This document shows, piece by piece, positions 52,448 to 61,294 of a stretch of DNA of 64,000 bases. How positions within the stretch are numbered: the first letter of the stretch is position 1; each line of letters opens with the position of its first letter. Both the position numbers and the translations under genes were made by a program. The stretch is from an uncultured Clostridia bacterium. Lineage in GTDB: Bacteria > Bacillota > Clostridia > TANB77 > CAG-508. Location of the stretch: positions 124,001-188,000 of the forward strand of contig CAOSLI010000002.1 in NCBI GenBank assembly GCA_948524275.1, in the 5' to 3' direction. The notes beneath the pieces were generated by a model, which was not told the origin of the DNA, searched no databases, and saw only the letters and a list, made by a program, of their open reading frames with translations.

Positions 52448-53113
52448 CTATTCTAGTACTATTTGATCATCGTCTCCAACATAAGCATATATAAATAGCT
52501 GTGAGTCAATTTCTTCTCTTGATCTTTCCTTTATTATACTTGCTATTCTTATTTGTGGAGATTCTATTGAGTGGGCTGCAATTATTGCCTTTTCGTTTCC
52601 TTTAGCTCCTGCGTGTGCCATACCTCTAAGGTTTCCTAATACTACTATATTGTCTTCTGCTATTATCTCTGCTCCACTATTAACATCTCCCAAAATTACA
52701 ACACTTCCTTCAAATTCTGCTTTTTGTCCTGAACGAAGTGGTGATTTATAAAATTTTGTTTCTGATGTTTCTATGTCTTTTTTAAAATTCTTTTTTATCA
52801 TATGGAGTCCCATAAATCTTGGTGTGTCAAATGTTACTTCAACCTTTAGTACTTTTTCTATTGCAGTTTGAATTTGGTCAATTTCATTTGATTTAAGTAC
52901 TTTACCTGTTACTAAGACTGGCCATTCTTCATCTTGGTATATCTTTTTTAGCTCTTGTAATTTTACTTTTAGTGCTCCCATTATTTCTGCCGTTGTTGCT
53001 CTATCTTTTATTTTTATTATTGTTTTACTGTTTTTCAAAAATACATTTATAGGACTTGTTTCTTTTTCTATTTCATTTTTTTCTTCTATTTTATTTTCTT
53101 TTTGTGTTCTCAT
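52448..53113 (-). CDS. minC: Septum-site determining protein MinC
   Basis: 221 residues. The N-terminal FtsZ-inhibiting domain (about 20-105: VFLKNSKTIIKIKDRATTAEI and similar) is followed by the C-terminal beta-helix domain that binds MinD (SGQKAEFEGSVVILGDVNSG, IVVLGNLRGMAHAGA). It prevents division away from midcell. The C-terminal arrangement is canonical; minD and minE are not in the window although they usually follow. Last gene of the mre cluster; terminator at 52409-52443. Confidence 0.92.
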   Translation of the reverse strand: MRTQKENKIEEKNEIEKETSPINVFLKNSKTIIKIKDRATTAEIMGALKVKLQELKKIYQDEEWPVLVTGKVLKSNEIDQIQTAIEKVLKVEVTFDTPRFMGLHMIKKNFKKDIETSETKFYKSPLRSGQKAEFEGSVVILGDVNSGAEIIAEDNIVVLGNLRGMAHAGAKGNEKAIIAAHSIESPQIRIASIIKERSREEIDSQLFIYAYVGDDDQIVLE

Positions 53114-53161
53114 TTTTACATCCCTTCTCTTTTTTGCTCATATTAATCGTAATCTCATATT

Positions 53162-55216
53162 TTATCTAACACTTTGCATATATGAATCAATCGCTGTGTC
53201 TTCTGTAATTTGTGAGCTATTTATTCCTAAATATTGTGCAAATATTTCTCTGGCAACAGGTGCTGTATTTCCACCATGTCCACCTTTTTTTACATATACA
53301 GCAACCGCTATTTCTGGATTATCAAATGGTGCAAATCCAACAAACCAAGCATTGTCTCCTGACTGTGTTGATGCTGTTCCTGTTTTTCCTCCAACTTCTA
53401 TATGAAAGTTTCTAAAATATCTATATGCTGTTCCTCCATCATCACTTGTAACACCTTTCATTCCTGTTTTTACTGCATTTACTGTTTCTGCATTTAAATT
53501 TATATCTGAACCACTATTCCCACTCTTCTCTAGAGTCTCTGTTACATAACTATCTATTTCATTTCTTGAAACCTTAGTTCCATCTGGATTATTTATTGAT
53601 TTTATTATGGTTAAGTCTAAATTTTTTCCACCGTTAGCTAGCATTGCTGTATATTTTGCCATTTGTAAAGGTGTAAAATCATTATATAACTGTCCTATTG
53701 ATGTTTGTATTGTCTTTCCACCTGTCCATTCATTATCTACTGCTGGTGATGATAATGTTCCTGATATTTCATCTGGTAGTTCTATTCCTGTTTTTTGTCC
53801 TAGTCCAAATGCTGTTGCTATTTCTGCTATTTTATCTATTCCTGCTAATCTTCCTGTTTCATAGAAAAAATAGTTGCAAGAGTGCTCTATTGCTTGTGAT
53901 ACATTTATATTTCCATGTCCTCTTGATGACCAACATTTTGGCTGATAGTCTTTGTAAAATTTATATACTACTGAATCATATATTCTTGTATTTACGTTTA
54001 TTGCTTTACTTTCTAGTCCGGCTATTGCAGTTACCATTTTAAAGGTTGATCCTGGTGCTGATTTATCTGAAATAGCTTTGTTTATTAATGGATGTCTTGT
54101 ATCATCTCTATATACTGCCCAGTTTTCGTTGCTTATTCCATTAGTAAATAGTGATGGATTGTAATTTGGATAACTTGCCATTGCTAAGATTTCACCTGTT
54201 CTTACGTTTACAACAACTGCTGATCCTTCATTTGCTTCTCTTGCATCAGCTAGAATTCCATTTTGCATGTCCTGTATGTTTTTTGCTAGTGCTTCTTCTG
54301 TAGCTTTTTGAAGATCTGCATCTATTGTAAGTACTACATCACTTCCCGTTACTGCTGGTTCTGATATATATTCGTCTGTAACTATTCCATCAACTGACAT
54401 GTCTATTTGCTTTATGCCGTCTTTGCCTCTTAAATATTTTTCAAATACTTTTTCTATTCCTGTTTTTCCTATGATATCATTTTGTTTATATTCTGCGTGA
54501 GCTTTCAATTCAGGTTCTGATATAATTCCTACATATCCTAATATATGCGATGCAAGTTCACCATATGGATAAGATACTGTTGGTCCAACATATGTACTCA
54601 CTCCTGAGAAGCTTGAACTCATTTCATTAAATTTTGCATAGCTTGCATTACTTATATTGCTTGCTATTTGTACTGATTTTGTGTTACTGTATCCGTCCAT
54701 TTCTATTAAATATCTTAACGTTATTATTCTCCTTGCATCTTGTACATCTTCAATATTTACTTTATATCTTTTTTTAAAGAATTCAAAGCATTGTTCTGCA
54801 TTGTATGAGTTATCAATATTATTTGCTTTTTTCCAGTTTTCTTCATTTACATTTTTAAATTCAAATGGATCTATTTTTATTGGAAATAGGTCTTTATATT
54901 TATCTCCATTTTCTTCTAAAGTTTTTGCTATTAAAAGTAATGTGTTGTTAAGAGTGTCTGTGTCTATTTTAGTTTTGTAAATTTCCACATTATATACCAT
55001 GCTTGTGGATACTAATTTATTTCCTACTGCATCAAGGATATTTCCTCTCGCTGCTGTAATTGTTTTTTCACGTGTAAGTCTTGTATTTGATGTCTGTCTA
55101 TATTCTTCTCCATGTACAATTTGCAAATTGAATAATGATATTAATAGGATTATTCCAATAATATATATTACAGTAATTAAAATGTTGTATCTTAATTTGC
55201 TTTTGTCTTTATTCAT
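53162..55216 (-). CDS. mrdA: Penicillin-binding protein 2 (elongation transpeptidase)
   Basis: 684 residues. One N-terminal membrane helix, the PBP dimerisation domain, and the transpeptidase domain with SAPGSTFKMVTA (active-site Ser), EHSCNYFF (SxN) and GGKTGTAST (KTG). The start at 55216 follows AGGAGGTAAG; an upstream frame to 55270 lies in a dispersed repeat. It cross-links peptidoglycan in the elongasome with MreBCD, encoded just upstream in the same transcript. Confidence 0.94.
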   Translation of the reverse strand: MNKDKSKLRYNILITVIYIIGIILLISLFNLQIVHGEEYRQTSNTRLTREKTITAARGNILDAVGNKLVSTSMVYNVEIYKTKIDTDTLNNTLLLIAKTLEENGDKYKDLFPIKIDPFEFKNVNEENWKKANNIDNSYNAEQCFEFFKKRYKVNIEDVQDARRIITLRYLIEMDGYSNTKSVQIASNISNASYAKFNEMSSSFSGVSTYVGPTVSYPYGELASHILGYVGIISEPELKAHAEYKQNDIIGKTGIEKVFEKYLRGKDGIKQIDMSVDGIVTDEYISEPAVTGSDVVLTIDADLQKATEEALAKNIQDMQNGILADAREANEGSAVVVNVRTGEILAMASYPNYNPSLFTNGISNENWAVYRDDTRHPLINKAISDKSAPGSTFKMVTAIAGLESKAINVNTRIYDSVVYKFYKDYQPKCWSSRGHGNINVSQAIEHSCNYFFYETGRLAGIDKIAEIATAFGLGQKTGIELPDEISGTLSSPAVDNEWTGGKTIQTSIGQLYNDFTPLQMAKYTAMLANGGKNLDLTIIKSINNPDGTKVSRNEIDSYVTETLEKSGNSGSDINLNAETVNAVKTGMKGVTSDDGGTAYRYFRNFHIEVGGKTGTASTQSGDNAWFVGFAPFDNPEIAVAVYVKKGGHGGNTAPVAREIFAQYLGINSSQITEDTAIDSYMQSVR

Positions 55217-55227
55217 CTTACCTCCTA

Positions 55228-55295
55228 TCAACCATTGGGTACGGTCCTTTTTGGCCCCAGTCTCAACCAAATAAGACCGTCCCTCTTGGTTGAAA
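55228..55295. repeat. Palindromic intergenic repeat (GACCGTCCC/TTGGTTGA family)
   Basis: TCAACCATTGGGTACGGTCC, TTTTTGGCCCC, then TCTCAACCAAATAAGACC, GTCCCTCTTGGTTGA, between mreD and mrdA. Confidence 0.75.
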
Positions 55296-55296
55296 T

Positions 55297-55830
55297 TTAA
55301 AAGTATCTTGTGAGTAACTTTTTTTCTTTTGATATGTCTTCTATATAATATCCCAGTTTTTTCATTCCTGGATATAGTATAATTATTAAAATTACATTAT
55401 ATAAAACCTCTACCCCAAGCATTACTGCAAATTCTACAATTTCTATTTCTATCCTGAATTTAATTATGTTTATGGCATACATTACTATCTCGAATAATAT
55501 GGTTGCGCCTAATGTCATTAATATTATAGTTAGTCTACTGTCTTTTGAAAAATTTTTGTCAAAATACCCTCCTAGAAAACTTATCATAGCAAGTAATATT
55601 CCTGTAAAGCCTATACTTTTTCCTATCAATATATCCAAAACTATACCAAAAATTAGACTTAATATTCCAGATAATTTTTTATCTGAGTATAGTCCCATAA
55701 ATAATGCCAAAATAATAAATAAGTTAGGTTTTATACCTCTAATAGTAAACCAAGAAAAAAAGTTTATTTGTAAAAAATAAGTTATTAAGAACATTGCTAT
55801 TATAATAAGTGTCGCTTTTACTTTTCTCAT
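55297..55830 (-). CDS. mreD: Rod shape-determining protein MreD
   Basis: 177 residues with five to six membrane helices (LIIIAMFLITYFLQINFF, IILALFMGLYSDKKL, LIFGIVLDILIGKSIG and further). The GILL-rich helix 3 with ILDILIGKSIGFTGI is typical. The start at 55830 follows AAGGGAAGGAAA. It links the MreC and PBP2 parts of the elongation machinery and sits between mreC and mrdA as in related genomes. Confidence 0.88.
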   Translation of the reverse strand: MRKVKATLIIIAMFLITYFLQINFFSWFTIRGIKPNLFIILALFMGLYSDKKLSGILSLIFGIVLDILIGKSIGFTGILLAMISFLGGYFDKNFSKDSRLTIILMTLGATILFEIVMYAINIIKFRIEIEIVEFAVMLGVEVLYNVILIIILYPGMKKLGYYIEDISKEKKLLTRYF

Positions 55831-55846
55831 TTTCCTTCCCTTCTTG

Positions 55847-55897
55847 GCAACCTGTCCCATTTGGTTGGGTCAAAAGTGCGCGTCCCATTTGGTTGAT
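55847..55897. repeat. Palindromic intergenic repeat (GACCGTCCC/TTGGTTGA family)
   Basis: AACCTGTCCCATTTGGTTG and AAAAGTGCGCGTCCC, ATTTGGTTGATT between mreC and mreD. A further short piece (GACCTGTCCCCTTCGTTGAA) lies at 56759-56786 between mreB and mreC. Confidence 0.65.
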
Positions 55898-55904
55898 TAT
55901 TTGA

Positions 55905-56282
55905 TTATTTGTTAGTTATTACTAATACTGTTTCTAGTTTAGTAAAGTCCGTTGCTGTGCTTACATTTGCGTATCTGTCTAATTCATTTTTTGTATTAAT
56001 AACTTCTGAGATCGTTCCTATTAATATTCCCTTTGGGTATATTCCACCTAATCCAGAAGTTACTACTTCGTCTCCTTGAAGTATACTCGTCTCTATTGGA
56101 ATTGATGTTGCTCTTACTTTTTTATTTTCTGATAGAGTTCCTTTTAAAAGAATACTGTCTTCTGCAGTTGATATTGATGCACTTACTGTGCTTGCTGTAT
56201 CTGTAATTGTTTGTACTTTTGATGTTTTGTCTGATACTGATAAGATTCTGCCTACTAGTCCTGATTCTGATATTACAGGCAT
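55905..56282 (-). CDS. mreC: MreC C-terminal part (separated by frameshift)
   Basis: 125 codons from MPVISESGLVGRILSVSDKT through DEVVTSGLGGIYPKGILIGT to LETVLVITNK: the two beta-barrel domains of MreC. In its own frame the sequence just upstream reads GKNDGIEVN, which continues the expected INxGxxDGI motif from the other frame. A one-base insertion near 56303-56312 (CACGGAAAAAATG) separates it from the N-terminal part. Confident as mreC; the lesion could be real or an assembly error. Confidence 0.85.
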   Translation of the reverse strand: MPVISESGLVGRILSVSDKTSKVQTITDTASTVSASISTAEDSILLKGTLSENKKVRATSIPIETSILQGDEVVTSGLGGIYPKGILIGTISEVINTKNELDRYANVSTATDFTKLETVLVITNK

Positions 56283-56298
56283 GTTTACTTCTATCCCA

Positions 56299-56721
56299 TC
56301 ATTTTTTCCGTGAATTTATTACGATTATTTTATCATAATTACTATAACTTCTTTCTATTACATTAGCTGGCACTGTTTGGTAGTCTGTATATTTATTTTT
56401 TAAATTTACAAATTCTTTTAGTGTGTTATTTTCCGATTTTAGTATCTCAAGTTCTCTAATTTGTTCCTGCAATTTTCCATTTGCTTGTTTTAGTTTTTCA
56501 TTTTCTTGTTTTAATTTTTGAGTATCGCTTATTTGTTGTTCATTTCCAGCTATCTTACTTTTTATAAATATAAATCCATTTTGTACAGGCATAAATATAT
56601 TGTTTATAACTGTTTGAAATGATGTCATTTGACTTGTTCCAAGATTAGATATTACTACTATAATTATTAGAACTATTATTGTAATGACTATTCCAATTAT
56701 GCTAGTTTTTTTCTTTTTCAT
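56299..56721 (-). CDS. mreC: MreC N-terminal part (separated by frameshift)
   Basis: 140 codons: a Lys-rich start, one membrane helix (IIGIVITIIVLIIIVVI), then a coiled coil (QKLKQENEKLKQANGKLQEQ) and the first beta strands up to YDKIIVINSRKK, where the frame meets a TGA. MreC is the periplasm-facing scaffold that links MreB, MreD and PBP2 in rod elongation. It is preceded by mreB and followed by mreD. As written the elongasome scaffold would be truncated. Confidence 0.85.
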   Translation of the reverse strand: MKKKKTSIIGIVITIIVLIIIVVISNLGTSQMTSFQTVINNIFMPVQNGFIFIKSKIAGNEQQISDTQKLKQENEKLKQANGKLQEQIRELEILKSENNTLKEFVNLKNKYTDYQTVPANVIERSYSNYDKIIVINSRKK

Positions 56722-56785
56722 TATGCCTCCTTCATCTTAGTTAAAACATCTCTTAAGTCTGACCTGTCCCCTTCGTTGAAACGAT

Positions 56786-57832
56786 TTAAGCATTACATTT
56801 CTCATGTATATATGCTCTATTTACAAGTATAGGCTTCATCTTTTCAAAATTTTCTAAAATCTTGCCTGTCCCTATTACAACACATTCAAGTGGTGAGTCT
56901 GCAATATATGTTTTCACTCCTATTTTCTGTGCTATTAAATTATCTAGATTTCTTATAAGTGCTCCTCCTCCTGCTAAATATATACCATTTTGCATGATAT
57001 CACTTGCTAATTCTGGTGGAGTTATCGATAATGTATTTATAATTGCTTCTATTACTTCGTTTAATGGTTTTTTTAGTGCTTCTTCTATTTGTTTTGATGT
57101 TATAGTTATATTCTTTGGCAAACCATCATCTATGTCTCTTCCTCTAATTTCTTGAGTAGTTTCTGTTACTAGTGGCATTGCACATCCAAGTTCTACTTTA
57201 AGCATTTCTGCAGCACCTAAACCTATTACTGCATTTTCTTTTCTTTTTATATATGATACGATTGCTTCGTCAAATGCATTTCCTGCTGTTTTTATTGAGT
57301 TGGAAACTACTATTCCACCAAGTGATATTACTGCTACCTCTGTTGTTCCTCCTCCTATGTCCACAATTAGTTTTCCATTTGGTTCTAATACGTTTAGTCC
57401 TGCCCCTACTGCCGATGCCATTGGCTCATCTATTAGATAGACTTCTTTAGCTCCTGCTTGCAGAAATGCTGTTTGTATTGCTCTTTCTTCTACTTCATTT
57501 ATTCCAAATGGAACTCCAACAATTACTTTTGGCTTTCCTACATTATATTTTTGACATACTTTTCTTAGCATATTTCTAAGCATTAGTTCTGTTGCAGTTA
57601 AATCAGCAATAACGCCATCTTTCATTGGCCTTACGGCTCTAATGTTTTCTGGTGTCCTTCCTAACATTTCTTTGGCATCTTTTCCTGTTGCAACAATTTC
57701 TGATGTTGCTTGATCTATTGCAACTACTGATGGTTCTCTTAATACTATTCCTTTTCCCCTTAGAGTTATCAATATATTAGCTGTACCTAAATCTATTCCT
57801 ATATCTTTTGAGCTAAGGTCTAACAAATTCAT
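56786..57832 (-). CDS. mreB: Rod shape-determining protein MreB
   Basis: 348 residues of the actin fold: phosphate 1 (KDIGIDLGTANILI), phosphate 2 (LIVDIGGGTTEVAVISLGG), adenosine loop (GIYLAGGGALIRNLDN). It forms short membrane-bound filaments that direct lateral wall synthesis. It follows radC after zero bases (its ATG starts at 57832, next to the radC stop at 57833), so they are co-transcribed. Confidence 0.97.
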   Translation of the reverse strand: MNLLDLSSKDIGIDLGTANILITLRGKGIVLREPSVVAIDQATSEIVATGKDAKEMLGRTPENIRAVRPMKDGVIADLTATELMLRNMLRKVCQKYNVGKPKVIVGVPFGINEVEERAIQTAFLQAGAKEVYLIDEPMASAVGAGLNVLEPNGKLIVDIGGGTTEVAVISLGGIVVSNSIKTAGNAFDEAIVSYIKRKENAVIGLGAAEMLKVELGCAMPLVTETTQEIRGRDIDDGLPKNITITSKQIEEALKKPLNEVIEAIINTLSITPPELASDIMQNGIYLAGGGALIRNLDNLIAQKIGVKTYIADSPLECVVIGTGKILENFEKMKPILVNRAYIHEKCNA

Positions 57833-58516
57833 TTATCTTTCTAGTTCCTTCCTTGATAAGATGCTTTCATACTTATCATATCCTATTATTATGTGATCAA
57901 GTAGTTTTAGTTCTAAAACTTCACTTTGTTTTAATAATTTTCTGGTAAATTCAATGTCCATTTTACTTGGAGTCGGGTCTCCACTTGGATGATTATGTAC
58001 TATGATTAATTTTTTCGCTTGTGCTTTTATAACTTCTAATAGAATTTGATTTGGTGAAACAAATATCCTGTCAGCATCTCCTTGTGCAATATCTATTATC
58101 TTTGTAATGTAATTTTTTGTATTTAATATGATTAGTTTAAGATATTCTTTGTTTTCTATTTTAAATTTTTCCATAAATAACCCAGCAACATCTTTAGGTT
58201 CTTTTATCTGAATTTTAATGTTTGTTGCTTCATTCATTCTTTTGGCTAGCTCACATATTGCCTTTAATTGTACTGCTTTTACTTTGCCAATTCCTTTTAT
58301 GTTTTTTAGCTCATCTAATGATATGTCTTGCAAACCTTTTACTGATTTGGTCATTAAAAGAATTCTATTTGCTATTTGAATAGAATTTTCCTCTTTTGTT
58401 CCGCTTTTTATAATTATTGCCAATAATTCTGCATTTGATAACTTCGATTCTCCATATTGTTCAAGTTTTTCATATGGTCTTTCTAGTTCTGGCATTTCTT
58501 TCATTCTAAGTGGCAT
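57833..58516 (-). CDS. radC: RadC-family JAB/MPN protein
   Basis: 227 residues: helix-hairpin-helix region (LKNIKGIGKVKAVQLKAICE) and a JAMM metal site at VHNHPSGDPTPSKMD. The family is annotated for repair, but its activity is not settled. The start at 58516 follows AAAGGAAAAAT; the 13 codons upstream (MAMNGAKRSERKN) are repeat sequence shared with the false start of dnaB. It precedes mreB in the classic clostridial cluster. Confidence 0.9.
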   Translation of the reverse strand: MPLRMKEMPELERPYEKLEQYGESKLSNAELLAIIIKSGTKEENSIQIANRILLMTKSVKGLQDISLDELKNIKGIGKVKAVQLKAICELAKRMNEATNIKIQIKEPKDVAGLFMEKFKIENKEYLKLIILNTKNYITKIIDIAQGDADRIFVSPNQILLEVIKAQAKKLIIVHNHPSGDPTPSKMDIEFTRKLLKQSEVLELKLLDHIIIGYDKYESILSRKELER

Positions 58517-58520
58517 ATTT

Positions 58521-58600
58521 TTCCTTTCACTACGCTTCGCTCCGTTCATCGCCATCCAAGATTTTTCTTTGAAAAATCTCGTCTGTCAAATCACATCCAA
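58521..58600 (-). repeat. Dispersed hairpin repeat before radC, first copy
   Basis: Matches the repeat before dnaB (2464-2543) over about 80 bases with few changes. It contains GGAGCGAAGCGTAGTG and a stem AGATTTTTC / GAAAAATCT. It supplies the radC ribosome binding site. Confidence 0.8.
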
Positions 58601-58601
58601 A

Positions 58602-58670
58602 TACGCTTCGCTCCGTTCTATCTGCATCCAGGATTTTTCTGGAAGAAAAATCCCATCTGTCAAATCATGC
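58602..58670 (-). repeat. Dispersed hairpin repeat before radC, second copy
   Basis: A more diverged tandem copy: GAACGGAGCGAAGCGTA, GGATGCAGATA, GGATTTTTCTTCC...GGAAAAATCC stem and a TTTGACAGATGG end. Confidence 0.75.
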
Positions 58671-58724
58671 CCCCAAGACTTAAAATTACTCCTGTCCTTA
58701 TATTTATTTTGTTACTATTTAGCA

Positions 58725-58982
58725 CTAAAACTTTCTATATATAAATACAGCAATTATTATTCCAATTATGCTTGATACATTAATTTTAAACATTAGTCCT
58801 AGTGTTAATTCTACTACTCCTAAGTCTAGCGTTACTGGAGTTGCTAAACCAAATTGCTGCCCATATGATAGCCAACTTAGCCACGATACATTTTTAGCTA
58901 GCTCTCCTAATAGTCCTCCTATAACTAGTCCACATAATACAAATATTATTAGTACTAATGTACTTTTTTCTTTAAAAGCCAT
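58725..58982 (-). CDS. DUF4321 membrane protein
   Basis: 85 residues, two membrane helices (LVLIIFVLCGLVIGGLLGEL; LMFKINVSSIIGIIIAVFIY) with the DUF4321 middle segment GLATPVTLDLGVVELTLG. The function is unknown. Its place just before radC-mreB is common in clostridia, so a cell-envelope or division role may be guessed. Confidence 0.85.
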   Translation of the reverse strand: MAFKEKSTLVLIIFVLCGLVIGGLLGELAKNVSWLSWLSYGQQFGLATPVTLDLGVVELTLGLMFKINVSSIIGIIIAVFIYRKF

Positions 58983-59127
58983 GTTTTTTACCTCTTTTTT
59001 CTTACGGATACATTATTTTTTCATTTTGTATTATATATGTATTTAGAAAATTTTTCAATATATTTTCTAAAAAACTATTTCTTTTTTTGCTTATATATGT
59101 TATATTTATTATTATACGGAGGTAGCA

Positions 59128-59757
59128 ATGAAGTTTAAAAGGCTTGGTGAGAACAAATTGAAGATTATTGTTGAAAGTAATGAAGTACCTATTTATGGTA
59201 GTTTTGATGACTTTATTGGTGATTCTTCTGATGCTCGTGATTCTTTTATGGATATTCTAGATAAAGCCTGCAATCAAGTAGGTTTTGATACTAAAGATTA
59301 CAAAGTTAAAATCGATGCTGCCATTATGAGTAATGGTAACTTTGTTTTTACTGTAACTAAACTTCTTAAACTTAAAAGTCCTAGAATTGCTGTAACTCCT
59401 CGTAAGATTCCCAAGGCTCATAAAGAGACGGAAAAAATAAACTCTGGCCTTATTATTTATAAATTTGAAACATTTGATGATTTTAACCATTTTTGTTCAT
59501 ATTTAAAACAGATCAAAATCTATAACATTCGTACATTTGCTAAAGAAACACTTCTTTATTCTTATAATGGTTATTATTATTTGGTTGCTCACTCAGTAAA
59601 TGAAAATTATAAAGATATTAGTCGCGTTTACAGTTCTATTACTGAATTTTCTAAATATTTTTCTAGTAAGGATATGTTTGTTTCAGTTCTTGAGGAACGT
59701 GGAAGATTAGTTATGAAAAATAACGCAATTGCCACTTGTATGAGAAAGTTGGTATAA
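59128..59757 (+). CDS. mecA: Adaptor protein MecA
   Basis: 209 residues. The N-terminal domain (MKFKRLGENKLKIIVESNEV, then SFMDILDKACNQVGF) and the C-terminal ClpC-binding domain (YKFETFDDFNHFCSYLKQI and ISRVYSSITEFSKYFSSKD) match MecA. It brings substrates such as competence or sporulation regulators to the ClpCP protease. ACGGAGG lies seven bases before the start. Single gene, on the plus strand, terminator at 59775-59812. Confidence 0.9.
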   Translation: MKFKRLGENKLKIIVESNEVPIYGSFDDFIGDSSDARDSFMDILDKACNQVGFDTKDYKVKIDAAIMSNGNFVFTVTKLLKLKSPRIAVTPRKIPKAHKETEKINSGLIIYKFETFDDFNHFCSYLKQIKIYNIRTFAKETLLYSYNGYYYLVAHSVNENYKDISRVYSSITEFSKYFSSKDMFVSVLEERGRLVMKNNAIATCMRKLV

Positions 59758-59774
59758 ATAAAAGAAAGACATGT

Positions 59775-59812
59775 CAACAATCATATAAATCGTATGATTG
59801 TTGTTTTTATTT
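59775..59812 (+). terminator. Intrinsic terminator of mecA
   Basis: CAACAATCATA (59775-59785), loop, TATGATTGTTG (59793-59803), then TTTTTATTTT. Confidence 0.85.
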
Positions 59813-59856
59813 TGACAAATAATTACAAATAATTTTTCTAAATATGGCATTTCTAT

Positions 59857-59885
59857 TTGACAAGCTTTACATAATGTTGTATAAT
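59857..59885 (+). promoter_or_regulatory. Sigma-A promoter of the 178-residue gene
   Basis: TTGACA (59857-59862), 17-base spacer, TATAAT (59880-59885). Confidence 0.75.
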
Positions 59886-59944
59886 TAAAATAGTTTTTAC
59901 CATATCTTTTAAATTTTAAATAAGGTTTTTAAGGAGGCTATGAT

Positions 59945-60481
59945 ATGGATACAAATTATTTAGCGATAGCTAGGCAACAATTACTTTCAAAAGAGGCATT
60001 ACGATTGCCTCCTAGACAACGGTTGGATCTGCTAATAAATGCTGAAATATACCCAATCGTTACAAGGGGAACTTCGGCAGAAGCACAAATAAAAGAGATG
60101 ATAGATTTCTATAATTTGTGTTGCTTAATGTTGGTCCAGTATCTTCCCAACGAAGAGGCAGAACACAATTGCCTTATGTTGAGCATTATGGCATCTCACC
60201 TCGAATCTTCACCTATTTCTACAGATAAACTTGCAACAGGTAAACTTTCTGAAGCATTAAAGTTATTAGATGATTATGAGAAGTGGGACAATAAAATTAC
60301 GAAAATTCAACACTTGTTTTTTGAGTTTGAAAATTTATATCCTGACTTATATGATTCTTATAACTTGGAAGACATTGCTACAGCAGATTTTATGGATATT
60401 ATTCATAATACAAGATGGTTAGTTGCTAATAAACCGCAATTGGTTGACAAAGTTCTAAGGCGTTGGGGATTGTTATCCTAA
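59945..60481 (+). CDS. 178-residue protein of unknown function
   Basis: A mostly helical soluble protein (IARQQLLSKEALRLPPRQRL ... VDKVLRRWGLLS) with two adjacent Cys (NLCCLM) and no membrane segment. AAGGAGG lies before the ATG at 59945, and it has a strong promoter. Its codon use is somewhat more GC-rich than the neighbours, and it borders the accessory block. No family was recognised. Confidence 0.6.
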   Translation: MDTNYLAIARQQLLSKEALRLPPRQRLDLLINAEIYPIVTRGTSAEAQIKEMIDFYNLCCLMLVQYLPNEEAEHNCLMLSIMASHLESSPISTDKLATGKLSEALKLLDDYEKWDNKITKIQHLFFEFENLYPDLYDSYNLEDIATADFMDIIHNTRWLVANKPQLVDKVLRRWGLLS

Positions 60482-60487
60482 ATCGGC

Positions 60488-60537
60488 AAAAGACATGATG
60501 GTGCGTTCAAGTACCTTCATGTCTTATTTTTAGCTTA
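60488..60537. repeat. Copy of the pcrA terminator region (direct repeat with 63419-63468)
   Basis: 50 bases identical to 63419-63468 at all but one position, including the hairpin AAGACATGA...TCATGTCTT and ATTTTTAG. It acts as a bidirectional terminator for the plus-strand gene and the hepT gene. One of two copies flanking the accessory block. Confidence 0.85.
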
Positions 60538-60868
60538 AATCCAAAATTTCCTGCAAGTTTTCTCTTAATTCTGGCAGATTCCTTTTTGCAATATCCCACA
60601 TTACTTCTAAATTAATACCTTCATAATCATGTACAATTCTGTTTCTTAATCCTTTTAGAATATGCCATTTTATATTAGGATATCTATTTTGAAAACTATT
60701 GTCAATATTCTTCACTAATTCTCCTATTTGACTAATAACGAATACTGTTGCATCAATGGTTTTGATATCTTTTGAGAATTCATTGAAAGAGATACCCTTT
60801 GTATACATCTCCGCTCTATTAATATAATCTATCATTTTAATAATCGTTTGGTATTCTTTATTTTTCAT
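60530..60868 (-). CDS. HepT-like toxin (RNase) of a HepT-MntA pair
   Basis: 112 residues, helical, with the R-x4-6-H motif RNRIVHDYEGI of the HepT/HEPN family. Such toxins are held in check by a nucleotidyltransferase antitoxin that AMPylates them. It overlaps mntA by 11 bases, toxin downstream of antitoxin. The stop lies inside the duplicated terminator. Confidence 0.88.
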   Translation of the reverse strand: MKNKEYQTIIKMIDYINRAEMYTKGISFNEFSKDIKTIDATVFVISQIGELVKNIDNSFQNRYPNIKWHILKGLRNRIVHDYEGINLEVMWDIAKRNLPELRENLQEILDLS

Positions 60869-61166
60869 ATACCACTACTCCTGTTCTTTTTATTTCATTA
60901 TCTATTTTTGAATCTTCAATAATTTCATATTTTTCAAATACATCAGCATCTTTTTTAAACGCTTTCTCAATTATGTATGCTATTTCTAAAAAATCAAATC
61001 CATGTAATGTTCTTTTGGTATCTACAATGAAGTCTAAGTCACTTTTTGACGTTGCTTCATTTTTGGCATATGAACCAAATAGTATAACCTGATATACTGG
61101 TAAGTTTTTTAGTATTTTTGACAATATTGTTTTTATTTCATCAATGGTATAAATTTTATTACTCAT
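60858..61166 (-). CDS. MntA-like nucleotidyltransferase antitoxin
   Basis: 102 residues with the minimal nucleotidyltransferase motif GSYAKNEATSKSDLDFIVD (G-S-x10-D-x-D). Members AMPylate a tyrosine near the HepT active site. GGAGATATAGAT precedes the ATG at 61166. First gene of the pair; promoter at 61188-61216. Confidence 0.88.
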   Translation of the reverse strand: MSNKIYTIDEIKTILSKILKNLPVYQVILFGSYAKNEATSKSDLDFIVDTKRTLHGFDFLEIAYIIEKAFKKDADVFEKYEIIEDSKIDNEIKRTGVVVYEK

Positions 61167-61187
61167 ATCTATATCTCCATATACACA

Positions 61188-61216
61188 ATTATAATATATT
61201 TTTATTGTTTATTCAA
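61188..61216 (-). promoter_or_regulatory. Sigma-A promoter of mntA-hepT
   Basis: Minus strand TTGAAT (61216-61211), 17-base spacer, TATAAT (61193-61188). Confidence 0.65.
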
Positions 61217-61232
61217 TGTTTATTGTGTCTAA

Positions 61233-61277
61233 TTTAGCTTAATATTTCTAGTCCTGCAAATTTCGCCATAAGTTTCC
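61233..61277 (-). pseudogene. Fragment duplicating the 3' end of pcrA
   Basis: 45 bases matching 63463-63507 with three or four differences; on the minus strand it still reads LMAKFAGLEILS followed by a stop, the C-terminus of PcrA. It lies directly upstream of the mntA promoter. Confidence 0.85.
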
Positions 61278-61294
61278 TAAGCTTTATTTATTTT

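Noticed and set aside
56295..56320. Programmed +1 frameshift at the TGA in mreC
   Set aside because: The A-run and TGA make slippage imaginable, but removing one base restores the conserved glycine of INxGxxDGI, which fits a simple insertion better.
59087..59115. TTGCTT-17-TATTAT as mecA promoter
   Set aside because: Transcription would begin only about five bases before the ATG and lose the ribosome binding site.
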